The notes below the pieces were generated by a model. The model had not been told where the DNA came from and ran no database searches. It worked only from the letters and a program-made list of their open reading frames with translations. A DNA stretch of 64,000 nt, from contig OZ036015.1 of assembly GCA_964035015.1 (NCBI GenBank), positions 6,381,266-6,445,265 of the forward strand. Direction: 5' to 3'. This document shows, piece by piece, positions 50,401 through 57,714 of this stretch; position 1 is the first letter of the stretch; every line of letters starts with the position of its first letter. The DNA comes from Corallium rubrum (taxonomy: Eukaryota > Cnidaria > Anthozoa > Scleralcyonacea > Coralliidae). A program made the position numbers and the translations under genes.

Positions 50401-53400
50401 TTAAATTCTACAAAAAACAATGCAAGGTTTGTGAGAACACCACACAGCACAACACAGCAAAAAATACAATAAGTACAGTACAGTACAGGAAAGTGTGCTA
50501 CATATATAGTCAGGCCTATCACTGAGAAAAAACACAGCCGTGCTGAGGTTAGCACGGCTCGGCTGACCTACAATCCTGGACAAAAGTCCTTGGGATACGA
50601 AGTGAAAATCGTCAATAACGGCAAAGTGTCGCAACAATTTTGTCCAGGATTGTTTGAATATGACGAGTTTTTAAATTTTCAATAAAACACAGCTTTTTAG
50701 CTTTGTAACATTGCAAAAGATATACAGTTTAATAAAAGAGCCCCCGTCTCTGCTCCCTCTTACCCCCTCAATGGGGAAAGGATCACTGGAGCAGAGTCTC
50801 TGCAGAGTTCCCACACGCACTTTTATTTAATTTGAATATTCACCAACCCTTCCATACTCCACAAACAATCTGTTGTTCATGCATGTGGGAGCGTATTGCG
50901 TCCAAATCTTTTTTTTGTTCGATTTTGTTTAATTCACCATTTTCAGACAATCGTGGACAAAAGTCCTTGGGATACCAAGTGAAAATCGTCAATAACGGCA
51001 AAGTGTCCCAACAATTTTGTGCAGGATTGTAGGGATGCGATGGCGTACAAGGCTTTCACAACACAATAAATAGTTTGCAAAACATAATTTAATGGTTAAA
51101 GTAGTTTTATTTGGACTGATTTTTAGAAAACAATGAATCGTTTTCGGTTGTCTGACCAAAATACACGACAGATCAAAACGCTGTAAAAGGTGGCGAACTT
51201 CCAAAATCATTAAACGAAATTATTTCACCGCGTTTTGATTTTTGATAACAAACACTCAGTACTACACTTTGTTCCATGATCTGAGAGATAGTTTAGCTCG
51301 CTGTAATATGATCGCCATCAACATCGTCGTCAGATTGTCGCCGAGATCGGCGCTACTCTGGTCGTTGTACATGTGTAAAAACGCACAACTTGTTCACGGT
51401 TGTCAACAGGCGTGAACATTGTTGTGCTGCTCACTGTGAACAATGTTGTGCTGCTCACTGTGAACAATGTTGTGCTGCTCACTGTGAACAATGTTGTGCT
51501 GCTCACTGTGAACAATGTTGTGCTGCTCACTGTGAACAATGTTATGCTGCTCGCCGTGAACAATGTTGTGCTGCTCACTGTGAACAATGTTGTGCTGCTC
51601 ACTGTGAACAATGTTGTGCTGCTCACCGTGAACAATGTTGTGCTGCTCACTGTGAACAATGTTGTGCTGCTCACTGTGAACAATGTTGTGCTGCACCTCG
51701 TGAACAATGTTATGCTGCTCGCCGTGAACAATGTTGTGCTGCTCACTGTGAACAATGTTGTGCTGCTCACTGTGAACAATGTTGTGCTGCTCACTGTGAA
51801 CAATGTTGTGCTGCTCACTGTGAACAATGTTGTGCTGCTCACTGTGAACAATGTTGTGCTGCTCACTGTGAACAATGTTGTGCTGCTCACTGTGAACAAT
51901 GTTGCGCTGCTCACTGTGAACAATGTTGTGCTGCTCACTGTGAACAATGTTGTGCTGCTCGCCGTGAACAATGTTGTGCTGCTCGCCGTGAACAATGTTG
52001 TGCTGCTCGCCGTGAACAAGTTGTCAACAAGTTGTTCACTTACGGTTCGAACAACTTGTTCACGGATAAATCAACAGTCATGAACAAGTTGTTCCAACAC
52101 GACATTTTTTATAGCCAACAACGTTGTTCGCACATGATACCACATGTTGTAACAGCATGATGAAATAACAACGATGAACAACAATGTTACAACATTGTTG
52201 TTCATCGTAGTTTTTCCGTTGCGGCAAAGTTTACAGAAATAATACTAACAATTACACGAGTCCGATGATTTGGCTCCATGTTATTTGTTAATGGCCATAT
52301 TTAAACATTCGACGCTACTGAGCATGGGGAAGTCGCAAACGTGACACTTCCACCACTGTAGCGGGTCGTCATCCCAATCAATCGTTGGAATTAGCGATAC
52401 GACGTTTTTAATAACATGAACGCAATACCGTAGTACCGTACCGATAATAACGAAATTTACAGATAATATTGAAAATTTCAGTATTATCGATATATCGGTA
52501 TTTGAAAATTGAAATACCGAGTAATCTGTATTTGAAAAACTCCGATAATTATCGATATAACGCAGGTATGGTAAAAAAGTATGGTATAATACAGCATGGT
52601 GCGGTATGGTATATGGTGGTGTGGTATAGTATGGTGTGGTATAGTATGGTGTGGTATGGTATGGTGTGGTATGGTATGGTGTGGTATAGTATGGTGTGGT
52701 ATGGTGTGGTATAGTACGGTGTGATATTGGTGTGGTATAGTATGGTGTGGTATGGTATGGTATGGTATGGTGTGGTATAGTATGGTGTGGTATGGTGTGG
52801 TATGATGTGGTATAGTATGGTGTGGTATAGTATGGTGTGGTATGGTATGGTATGGTGTAGTATAGTACGGTGTGGTATGGTAGGTATGGTGTGTATGGTA
52901 TGGTATGGTATGGTATAGTATGGTGTGGTAAGGTATGGTATGGTATGGTGTGGTATAGTATGGTGTGGTATGGTATGGTGTGGTATGGTATGGTGTGGTA
53001 TAGTATGGTGTGGTGTGGTATGGTGTGGCATAGTATGGTGTGGTATGGTAATGGTGTGGTATAGTATGGTGTGGTATGGTATGGTGTGGTATGGTGTGGT
53101 GTGGTATGGTGTGGTGTGGTATAGTATGGTGTGGTATGGTGTGGTATAGTATGGTATGGTATGATGTGGTATAGTATGGTGTGGTATGGTATGGTGTGGT
53201 ATGGTATGGTGTGGTATGGTATGGTGTGGTATGGTATGATGTGGTATGGTATGTGGTATAGTATGGTGTGGTGTGGTATGGTATGATGTGGTATGGTATG
53301 TGGTATAGTATGGTGTGGTATGGTATGGTGTGGTATGGTATGGTGTGGTATAGTATAGTATGGTGTGGTATGGTATGGTGTGGTATGGTATGATGTGGTA

Positions 53401-56262
53401 TAGTATGGTGTGGTATAGCATGGTGTGGTATGGTATGGTATGGTGTGGTATAGCATGGTGTGGTATGGTATGGTGTGGTATAGTATGGTGTGGTATAGCA
53501 TGGTGTGGTATAGTATGGTATGGTATGGTGTGGTATGGTATGGTGTGGTATAGTATGGTGTGGTATAGTATGGTGTGGTATGATAATCCAGCTTACCAGA
53601 TAATATCCAGGCAACAGTTTTTGTAAGAATTCAGCTTCCTTGTGTTGTACAGTTTTAATAATAAACTGATCATCCATACTAAGGTAAAATAACGAACCAC
53701 TCGCACCAGGATTGGTTAACTCACGAAGAACTTCATGACATAACGATATCTAGATAAAATAATTCAACTCTTTCATTGCTAGTCAGCTTTTATTATCATT
53801 TATTTCGTTCCTATCGCGCATTCTGATTGGTTAATTTACCTGCAAATAACTGAGTGCAAATAATTTTCTGCTGTAAATAATTTTATGAGCATGCGCACTA
53901 GCGATAACGCTGCTGTCGGCAAACAATTTTCGTAAACATGGCGGCTAGTTCTTCAGCTATCCGAGGAAATAATCGAGAGTATTTGGAAGCATCCTTAACG
54001 ACAATGTACTTCAGAAAAGAAATAGTGAAAAGGAAGTTTAAGTGAGATAAAAAGCAAGACTCGTGCCAACAAAAAGTAAGTTTTACGAAGATTTTAGTAT
54101 GCCGAAGACAGAGAGAAGAGTGGCGATTTCTTACTTCAGGAATTTCAAATTTTTAACTATTTTATGAATGATAAATCAATTATTGAACTCGTCTATCGCA
54201 AAATATCATGATTTGTCAGTGTCTCGCTACTAGTTATTTGCCTCTGCCTTCGGCATCGGCAAATAACTAGCAGCTCGCCATTGACAAATCATGATATTTT
54301 GCCCCGACTCGTCCAATGATAATTATTTGTCTATTTTATTTAAGAAATAAAAAACGTGTCGATCGCATGCGATTATCGAGTTTTAATATGTGGCACGAGT
54401 TACTTCCGTTGAAATCGTGTGTTCTCATTGGCCGAGACGTGTCACGTGCCGGTCGATTATTTTCCGTAATCGACCGGTCGATTACGGATATTGTCAGCCA
54501 TGTTGTTTGCAACTAAACAACGAAAGAAAACCGCAAGAATTTTGTGAATTCAACAACCTGAGGACTAAATTATGTATGATTGGGACGAGAGCAATCTGGA
54601 AGCGAGTTTAGGAGTCCGAAAGCGATGACAACAAAAGCAACAACATTGAAAACGATGAGTTTATGTCACACGCTCGAGGTCACACTAAACTGACTAAAGT
54701 ACGTATCATGACAAGGTATAAATGTAAGGTTTGTCGTTTCAAAATGCCATATAATAAACTTTTTATTAACCTCGCTTGCTCGGTCTTTACAGAGAAATAT
54801 CAGACCTCGGTCTTTGTGTACAAACCTCGCCCTACGGGCTCGGTCTGTACCAAAAAGACCTCGGTCCGATATTTCTCTGTAAAGACCTTGCGTTCGGTTA
54901 ATAAGAAGTTAATATAACCTGAATGTCAGGCCTTTATTTGTTCCCGCCTTCCGCTAAACACGGCAGGCGGGCAGAGGTGCGGGCGAGCGAGAAGGCGAGA
55001 AAAATGAAGGCCTGAGGAAACTCTTAACAAAACTGTGGGTTCTCCGTCCATCTCATGGACGGGAGCTCTGATTGGCTGACTAATTGAAGTAAAGATTTTG
55101 ATTGGTTCATTCAGATAAACAACTGCCCAAAGGTGCACAGTCAAGGTGCACACCGTGACAAGGTCATCGCCATTTCTCGAATCTGTTTATCGTGTACGTT
55201 TCATCATTTATTTCATTATTCATTTAATCATTTATTATTATGTCGCAAAATCAAACCATAGAAGGATTTTTCGAAACTGCCTTGTTAAATTCATTGACGC
55301 ATGTTATTTTAACATTTCGATTACATGGCAAGCGGGCTAGCCCGGTTAACCGGAATGAAAATGTCCGTGTAATCGTTTTCATCCCGGCAAACTGGACTGA
55401 AAAACTGTTGAACTCGCTTCGATACGCGTTCGTTTGCTTGACTGTGTGAACAAATAGTGCTGAAACAACATCAAAACGTTGTTTGTGTGTTTCGTGATCG
55501 TAGCGAAGATTTAATAAATTAATTAGTCTTCGCGAAGACGATTTCGTGGATTATAACAATCTTCTTATTAAGGATGGGCTTAGAAAATAAATAAGACTAA
55601 TTATATGTATATAAAACTGAAGTAAAACTAACGTAACTTTGCCCTCATTTACTTGATAATTGCGAATTTCGGCCTGACATCATCCCGGCTTACCGGCTAG
55701 CCCGCTCCAGTGTAATCGTTTCGTAAACTCATCCGGGTTAATCGGGCCAGCCCGCTCCATGTTATCGCCCCCTTAGATGCATCCATTTGACAAGTACGGT
55801 AAAGCATTCGGAGCCGATCTGTATCTGATTTACTACGGCTCGCTTGCAGCTCGCCTTGTAAAGGTGGGGGGCGGCAGCAGGGGCAACTGGCGTTAAATTT
55901 CAACCCTAACATTAAATGCGACACATTAAATTCGACGTCTAAACCGAACTGTGTCACTTCTGTCGCATAATCGTCGCATTAAATTCGAGGAATTATATGC
56001 GACGGAACTTCGACGTCTAAACCAGGCCTAAGTTGTTTAGTTGAGCTGTAATAGCTATTAATGGTTTTAATAAAGGTCAAACATTGCGACGGTTAACGCA
56101 GCAGCTCCCAGCGGTGTGTGAGAACTAACTTTTTTTGCTCTATTCAAATACGTTAAAACCCCACAAGAGATACAAACACTTTAAGGCTTTTGTTTTCTTG
56201 CGAACAATATTGTACTTACTAAAAAATCATCTGGTGCTATGTGAAATAACTCGCGAAAATAC
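32582..56262 (-). CDS. Type I phosphatidylinositol-4-phosphate 5-kinase (13 exons, 5' end missing)
   Basis: The enzyme phosphorylates PI4P at the inositol 5 position to make PI(4,5)P2 at the plasma membrane. Thirteen exons are joined by GT/AG sites and compatible phases into 661 codons plus stop. Order of motifs: RYFRELF and [12 protein letters not shown] (N-lobe glycine-rich loop), [15 protein letters not shown] (ATP-binding Lys), [56 protein letters not shown] sequence (here [16 protein letters not shown], metal-binding Asp), KKRLEHGL and [14 protein letters not shown] (specificity loop), then KIP. After that comes a Ser/Thr/Pro-rich tail. The first coding exons are not in the window up to 58.4 kb and probably lie beyond its right edge. 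The tail is unusually rich in TPNNS repeats. Confidence 0.93.
33563..33588. repeat. Short (TA)n microsatellite in a PIP5K intron
   Basis: About twelve TA dinucleotides; minor. Confidence 0.9.
33622..33885. repeat. Dispersed repeat with GCCCCTTTCCGACC ends
   Basis: GAGTCAGAGCCCCTTTCCGACC at the left pairs with GGTCGGAAAGGGGCTTTGACC at the right. A second copy is at about 50190-50310. The interior shares CTCGATCTTCGCCCCAAG in both copies. Probably a MITE. Confidence 0.6.
33905..34310. repeat. Dispersed repeat, one of an inverted pair
   Basis: The block from ACCTAAGATGGCCGCCACT through AGTCTGTTTTTCAGTTT-complement and TTAACAATATTTCTTG recurs inverted at about 45480-45870 with high similarity. 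No coding capacity. Confidence 0.75.
34806..34840 (-). ncRNA. Hammerhead ribozyme-like motif, intact core
   Basis: On the minus strand CTGATGA (34832-34838) is followed after a 12 nt GGCTCCGCT-containing stem II by GAAAC (34815-34819) and GTC. GAAACGTC is the shortest stem III form found in Penelope-like elements. The predicted cut follows the C at 34812. No reverse transcriptase lies next to it, so it is an isolated retroelement tail. Confidence 0.5.
34858..35212. mobile_element. MITE family A, copy missing its right terminus
   Basis: The left terminus CCTTTTCACCAATAGCGGC is followed by the palindromic core and ends at AATCACCTTTTTGATA, directly abutting the next copy. Core frames on both strands are by-products. 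Confidence 0.8.
35213..35643. mobile_element. MITE family A, complete copy
   Basis: Both termini are present (GACCTTTCCACCAATAGCGG and GCTATTGGTGAAAACTGAAA followed by AGGTC). The right end carries a small ACTGAAA duplication. It sits in tandem with the truncated copy. Confidence 0.85.
35650..35697 (+). ncRNA. Degenerate hammerhead-like Penelope tail
   Basis: TCAATGAAATGCTCGGGGAG continues to GCGCTCGAAACGTCAGTAC. GAAACGTC is kept but the CUGAUGA box is degraded. Confidence 0.35.
35761..35937 (-). CDS. PIP5K exon: basic Ser-rich segment after the kinase domain
   Basis: Acceptor ATTTGTAG before 35937 and donor GTAAGT after 35761. The 177 nt exon is phase 1 at both ends. It encodes [14 protein letters not shown] and a charged linker, comparable in place to the PSPSKK segment after KIP in vertebrate PIP5K1. 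Confidence 0.88.
35938..36770. repeat. About 140 bp tandem repeat copying an exon start
   Basis: Six copies of a 138-142 bp unit, counting the real exon. Five are decoys, each carrying the 3' splice site and the first ~45 nt of the 35761-35937 exon, followed by TATCCTGGTGAAAACGCG on the gene strand. Decoy acceptors lie near 36079, 36219, 36357, 36499 and 36639. Confidence 0.85.
36801..36885 (-). CDS. PIP5K exon: specificity loop
   Basis: Acceptor TTTCTCATTCTAG and donor CCAG/GTACAA. The 85 nt exon (phase 0 to 1) encodes [16 protein letters not shown]...FRKIP, the activation/specificity loop that selects PI4P. Where I recall an acidic residue in mammalian type I enzymes (FYAERF/FYADRF) this protein has Lys. 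Confidence 0.92.
36907..37020. repeat. (GAAT)n microsatellite in a PIP5K intron
   Basis: About 27 GAAT tetramers, grading into GGAT/GGGT variants. It fills most of the 180 bp intron. Confidence 0.95.
37066..37114 (-). CDS. PIP5K exon: [15 protein letters not shown]
   Basis: Acceptor TTGTTTCACAG, donor GTATGT; 49 nt, phase 2 to 0. It encodes the KKLEHSWKALVHDG-equivalent helix before the specificity loop. Confidence 0.92.
37115..38052. other. PIP5K intron, nothing recognised
   Basis: About 940 bp without tandem repeats, one of the few unexpanded introns of this gene. Confidence 0.6.
38053..38136 (-). CDS. PIP5K exon: [14 protein letters not shown]
   Basis: Acceptor TTGTAATTCTTAG, donor CAG/GTAGGA; 84 nt, phase 2 to 2. 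It encodes [13 protein letters not shown] followed by [14 protein letters not shown]. The Asp of IID is the metal-binding residue of PIP kinases. Confidence 0.95.
38190..38460. repeat. (TTG)n microsatellite in a PIP5K intron
   Basis: Long runs of TTG with CTG interruptions. The Leu, Cys and Asn homopolymer frames are artefacts. Confidence 0.97.
38531..38684 (-). CDS. PIP5K exon: variable linker
   Basis: Acceptor TGTTTTTATTTTTAG, donor CCCC/GTAAGT; 154 nt, phase 1 to 2. It encodes a polar linker ([15 protein letters not shown]...[15 protein letters not shown]) at the position of the variable insert between MDYSLL and FIGIID in vertebrate enzymes. Confidence 0.85.
38725..39085. repeat. (GGTT)n/(AGTT)n microsatellite in a PIP5K intron
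   Basis: Alternating blocks of GGTT and AGTT tetramers, arranged AGTT-GGTT-AGTT-GGTT-AGTT. Confidence 0.97.
39151..39223 (-). CDS. PIP5K exon: short variable linker
   Basis: Acceptor TATTCTTTTCTTTAG, donor GTACAA; 73 nt, phase 0 to 1. It encodes [16 protein letters not shown] and more polar residues. Phases on both sides fit, but sequence conservation is weak, so confidence is lower. Confidence 0.75.
39265..40436. repeat. TGTTG/TGTGC/TGCGTTG satellites in a PIP5K intron
   Basis: Pure TTGTG pentamers (39385-39470) pass to TGTGCTG and TGTGTTG heptamers (to 39620) and a second pentamer block (39692-39755). After that comes a roughly 34 bp unit of the form TCGAGTCCTGCTCTGTTATG plus TGCTGCGTTGCG (to about 40390). 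Cys-rich open frames of up to 433 codons on the plus strand are by-products. Confidence 0.95.
40502..40585 (-). CDS. PIP5K exon: MDYSLL
   Basis: Acceptor TTGTGTTATTTAG, donor GAG/GTATTG; 84 nt, phase 0 to 0. It encodes [20 protein letters not shown] plus eight residues, the most diagnostic block of PIP kinases. Confidence 0.96.
40700..40963 (+). mobile_element. tRNA-headed SINE
   Basis: The pol III A box is in GAGCTCAATGGTTAGAG (about 40709) and the B box in GGTTCAATTCC (about 40734). An unrelated body follows (GTTTCCTCCGGGTATTCCGG and later ATAGAGCTATCCTGTATAAA). The 3' tail is TTTAG repeats that run into the next microsatellite. Confidence 0.8.
40964..41143. repeat. (TAGTG)n/(TGGTG)n microsatellite grown from a SINE tail
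   Basis: It starts as AGTTT repeats at the SINE 3' end, then shifts to AGTGT, GGTGT and back to AGTGT/AGTTT pentamers. Confidence 0.95.
41300..43770. repeat. 84-87 bp tRNA-like satellite in a PIP5K intron
   Basis: About 27 tandem units lie in two blocks (41300-41960 and 42063-43770). They are separated by a roughly 125 bp spacer that recurs after the second block (43767-43892). On the minus strand each unit holds TGTAGCTCAATGGTTAGAG, a tRNA A-box-like sequence shared with the nearby SINE head, then GTCTCACTGGTCATC. Most units are 84 or 87 bp, so the minus strand stays open for 549 codons (43811-42162). The frame reads [18 protein letters not shown] repeats and is probably not a gene. Confidence 0.9.
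43934..44089 (-). CDS. PIP5K exon: GSTFKRKAS to TIQRDC
   Basis: Acceptor AATCTTATTAAG, donor GTAAGT; 156 nt, phase 0 to 0. It encodes [20 protein letters not shown] then [20 protein letters not shown], matching the KDLDFLQDIPDGLFLD segment of vertebrate PIP5K1. Confidence 0.96.
44157..44288. repeat. (GTGA)n microsatellite in a PIP5K intron
   Basis: About 33 GTGA tetramers. Confidence 0.97.
44400..44692. repeat. (ACAA)n/(ACAG)n microsatellite in a PIP5K intron
   Basis: Two long (CAAA)n blocks flanked by CAGA tetramers. Phe-Val-Cys-Leu frames are artefacts. Confidence 0.97.
44762..44845 (-). CDS. PIP5K exon: [14 protein letters not shown]
   Basis: Acceptor GTTGTTGTTTCAG, donor AAG/GTAACT; 84 nt, phase 0 to 0. 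It encodes [20 protein letters not shown] and IHLKYDLK, the hinge and core strands of the kinase. Confidence 0.96.
44945..45238. mobile_element. Fold-back MITE
   Basis: TACATATTCGTAATATTTGG at the left pairs with CCAAATATTACGAATATGTA at the right. The arms continue inward through CGAAAATTTCATCTTCATGG and GATGTGATGTCACAAGAG over about 130 bp each. Confidence 0.85.
45480..45870. repeat. Dispersed repeat, inverted partner of 33905-34310
   Basis: Contains TTAAGGCATTAAGATTACTA, AGTCTGTTTTTCAGTTTATA and GTGGCGGCCATCTTGGGTAG, in inverted order relative to the other copy. Confidence 0.75.
46375..47734. mobile_element. 1.36 kb fold-back element next to the Crypton
   Basis: The terminal inverted repeat starts ATTAGCCACTTCAGAAACTG and ends in its complement with CCGAAGTGGCTAAT. 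Matching holds for about 75 bp (to AAAGCGTCCCCCAAA). The interior is AT-rich with AATTTGTAGCGA-type words in both orientations. No transposase frame. Confidence 0.75.
47964..49257 (+). pseudogene. Crypton-type tyrosine recombinase (DUF3504-like), one frameshift
   Basis: ATG at 47964 has a good context (AAAATGG). The N-terminal region has an [16 protein letters not shown] helix typical of the Crypton-derived ZMYM/QRICH1/KIAA1958 group. Catalytic residues are visible: Arg in FGLRGC (residue 176), HSGR (His 303, Arg 306), then after a frame change LSGHKN (near 48952) and the tyrosine in IENYSS (near 48979). The break is a duplicated TATC (48929-48936). Without it the frame would run to TAA near 49257. 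It lies antisense in a PIP5K intron. Such enzymes cut and rejoin DNA through the tyrosine to mobilise Crypton DNA transposons. Confidence 0.88.
49720..49862. repeat. Fold-back element
   Basis: TGGTAAATGCTTCGTACGAT and following TTTTATTAACTCG pair with CGAGTGAATAAAAATCG-like and AAGCATTTACCA around a GCTCGCACCTCGCTCG loop. Confidence 0.75.
50190..50312. repeat. Second copy of the GCCCCTTTCCGACC dispersed repeat
   Basis: Contains CCCCAAACTTGGGGCGAAGA and GTCGGAAAGGGGCTCTGGCT, inverted with respect to the copy at 33622. Confidence 0.6.
50348..50407 (-). CDS. PIP5K exon: [10 protein letters not shown]
   Basis: Acceptor TGTTTTTTGTAG, donor CAG/GTATTG; 60 nt, phase 0 to 0. It encodes [20 protein letters not shown], joining GYYL to CGGKNIR exactly. 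Confidence 0.94.
50568..50654. mobile_element. Tiny MITE, copy 1
   Basis: ACAATCCTGGACAAAAGTCC and its complement TTTTGTCCAGGATTGT (last T variable) bound about 87 bp. Near-identical to copy 2. Confidence 0.65.
50947..51031. mobile_element. Tiny MITE, copy 2
   Basis: Same sequence as copy 1 with a few substitutions (CAATCGTGGACAAAAGTCC, CAACAATTTTGTGCAGGATTG), same orientation, about 380 bp downstream. Confidence 0.65.
51405..52018. repeat. 24 bp satellite (GTGCTGCTCACTGTGAACAATGTT)
   Basis: About 25 units. Because 24 is a multiple of three, frames are open on both strands ([24 protein letters not shown] repeats); these are not genes. Flanking TTGTTCAC/GTGAACAA words, both direct and inverted, extend to about 52210. 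Confidence 0.93.
52565..53584. repeat. TATGGTGTGG-type satellite in a PIP5K intron
   Basis: About 1 kb of 5, 10 and 15 bp combinations of GTATG, GTGTG and GTATA. The long Tyr-His-Thr-Pro frames on the minus strand are artefacts; the longest runs into the true exon at 53597. Confidence 0.96.
53597..53749 (-). CDS. PIP5K exon: glycine-rich loop and ATP-binding lysine
   Basis: Acceptor ATTTTATCTAG, donor CTG/GTAAGC; 153 nt, phase 0 to 0. It encodes [20 protein letters not shown] then [20 protein letters not shown] and [16 protein letters not shown] is the nucleotide-binding loop and IIK carries the ATP-contacting Lys. Confidence 0.96.
54165..54315. repeat. Fold-back element in a PIP5K intron
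   Basis: AAAATATCATGATTTGTCA / TGACAAATCATGATATTTT and CTAGTTATTTGCC / GGCAAATAACTAG arms around a TCTGCCTTCGGCATC loop. Confidence 0.8.
54745..54915. repeat. Fold-back element in a PIP5K intron
   Basis: CGGTCTTTACAGAGAAATAT pairs with ATATTTCTCTGTAAAGACC; outer TTTTTATTAAC pairs with GTTAATAAGAAG. The loop holds CGCCCTACGGGCTCGG. Confidence 0.8.
55325..55765. repeat. Possible MITE with GCGGGCTAGCCCGGTTAACC words
   Basis: ATGGCAAGCGGGCTAGCCCG near 55325 and the inverted CGGGCCAGCCCGCTCCATG near 55738, with further GGCTTACCGGCTAGCCCGCT near 55685. Borders are unclear. Confidence 0.4.
55885..56028. mobile_element. Fragment of the GTCGCATTTAAT MITE family
   Basis: Almost exactly the reverse complement of 20349-20480, ending CTTCGACGTCTAAACCAGGCC. 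Only one end of the element is here. Confidence 0.8.
56220..56262 (-). CDS. PIP5K exon: RYFRELF (most 5' exon found)
   Basis: Acceptor GTGTTGTTTCTAG, donor TTA/GTAAGT; 43 nt, phase 2 to 0. It encodes (R)[14 protein letters not shown], matching RYFRELFGIRPDDYL of vertebrate PIP5K1. An upstream exon ending in phase 2 and encoding TYAPIAF is expected but was not seen in the window. Confidence 0.92.
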
Positions 56263-56332
56263 CTAGAAACAACACAAAATAGTTAGCTACGGTACACTCA
56301 TTTTTTATTAGCTTCATTATAGATTGACTAGG

Positions 56333-56540
56333 CCCCGTTCACACCGGATAGCTTTTGTGCCGGCACGAAAACCATATCGGATAGGCCTTCTGTCCACACA
56401 CAAAACGCCTGCTCCGGCACAAAACGCCTGTGCCGGGCACGCCACTGCGCCGCTCTGATCTCGAAAGAGGTACATCTTGTATCGGATAGCTTTCTGTGCC
56501 GTTCCAGGCTTCCAGCTCCAGTGTGAACGGAGTTCGAAAT
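56333..56540. mobile_element. MITE-like fragment with CCCGTTCACACCGG ends
   Basis: GGCCCCGTTCACACCGGAT at the left and CAGTGTGAACGGAG at the right, with GCACAAAACGCC repeats inside. No clear target duplication. Confidence 0.5.
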
Positions 56541-56607
56541 CGTTCCGGAAGTAAATTAATAGAATAGAGCGTGGTGATTGGTTGTATTGTCATGACTTGT
56601 GCATTTT

Positions 56608-56945
56608 AGGGAAGCACGGGTGGCGTGTGCTGTTAGAGCGCTGCCTCTCACCGCTGTAGTTAAGCCCAGTTGGACGGGGTTAGTACTTCGATGGGTGACC
56701 GTCTGGGAATAGCTCCGTTCTCGAACTTGAATTTCATGTGAGTAGAGTTTAGTTGGTCTCTCCTGTGCTTCGAGGGTTTTTCGCAAGGTTCTGCGGTTTT
56801 CCTCCCTCCGTAAAATCAACACTTAGGTCTTAGTTTATGTCGTGCACTTTTAACATGAGCTTCTGGCTCGGATGATTGGGCGACCACATCCTGTGTTTAC
56901 GACGTTAAATAAATCATTACTCATTACTCATTACATGGTATTGCC
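56608..56945 (+). mobile_element. SINE with tRNA-like head and 5S rRNA-like segment
   Basis: The head GGGTGGCGTGTGCTGTTAGA followed by GCGCTGCCTCTCACC resembles the tRNA head common in invertebrate SINEs. It is followed by a 5S rRNA-like part (about 56656-56716) with GTTAGTACTTCGATGGGTGA and CCGTCTGGGAATA. Then come a SINE body (GTTGGTCTCTCCTGTGCTTC, GTTTTCCTCC) and a 3' tail of ATTACTC repeats. 5S-derived SINEs are a known class (SINE3). Confidence 0.7.
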
Positions 56946-57246
56946 ATTCGTAATAATCACAGACGTTCTATATTTATACTTATGATATTGATTAATTTGC
57001 GACCAAATGTTTAAAAGAACGTGATAAAAGTATGGTTTCCATGATTATACGTATTTTTGAGTTAGAACAACGACAATATCAACGCAGAAAAGCGGGAGAT
57101 AACTGCGCAGTTGGTCTTAGGGGATAACACAGACTGGGGGGATCGCTGAGACCGTGACACGAAAACATATGTATTGTTGCTAAGGGCACAGCGTGACGTT
57201 GCTATACAGAGCTTTGACAAGGTTTCAATTAGTGATTAATTTGTTA

Positions 57247-57711
57247 AGCCGTGTTTACAGGGTCAAGATTTAAGCGGGATCTGAGCCACAAAAACAGATC
57301 GGCGTAAATTAATCGCGATTAGTTTGCATCACCTCTAATCGCGCTTAACTTGGCCGTGTAAACGCAACGGGATTGAAAAAACGCTTGCTATTAATACGGT
57401 GTTATTAATACGATAAAATGCATTTTTTGCCATGCTGTAGAAACTTCCATCTCGCTATTCTTTGTTCCTTTGTTTCTTTCTTTCTTTTAGCTATCACTCC
57501 TTCTCGTGTACCGATGTCTTCCGTTGTTCCTTGACGCACGCTACCCATACGAAGCTTCCAAAACCAAAAATATAGCTCGTCCGCCATGTTGAATAATGGT
57601 GTACGTGTTTTAGTAAGGGATTATTAAATGACCGTGTAAACGCACCAAGGTAGCGCATTTTAAGCACGCTTAACTTAAGTGTGCTTAAATTTTGGCCGTG
57701 TAAACACGGCT
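57247..57711. mobile_element. TTA-flanked MITE, AGCCGTGTTTACA family
   Basis: Ends AGCCGTGTTTACAGGG and the complement of AGCCGTGTTTACACGG are flanked by TTA (57244-57246 and 57712-57714); 465 bp. No transposase. Confidence 0.8.
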
Positions 57712-57714
57712 TTA

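Noticed and set aside
51330..52160. CCAAHCEQ and TLFTVSST repeat proteins
   Set aside because: 24 bp satellite, open in several frames on both strands at once.
52281..53677. 406- and 397-codon Tyr/His/Thr/Pro frames
   Set aside because: Satellite translation; only the short piece at 53597-53677 belongs to a real exon.
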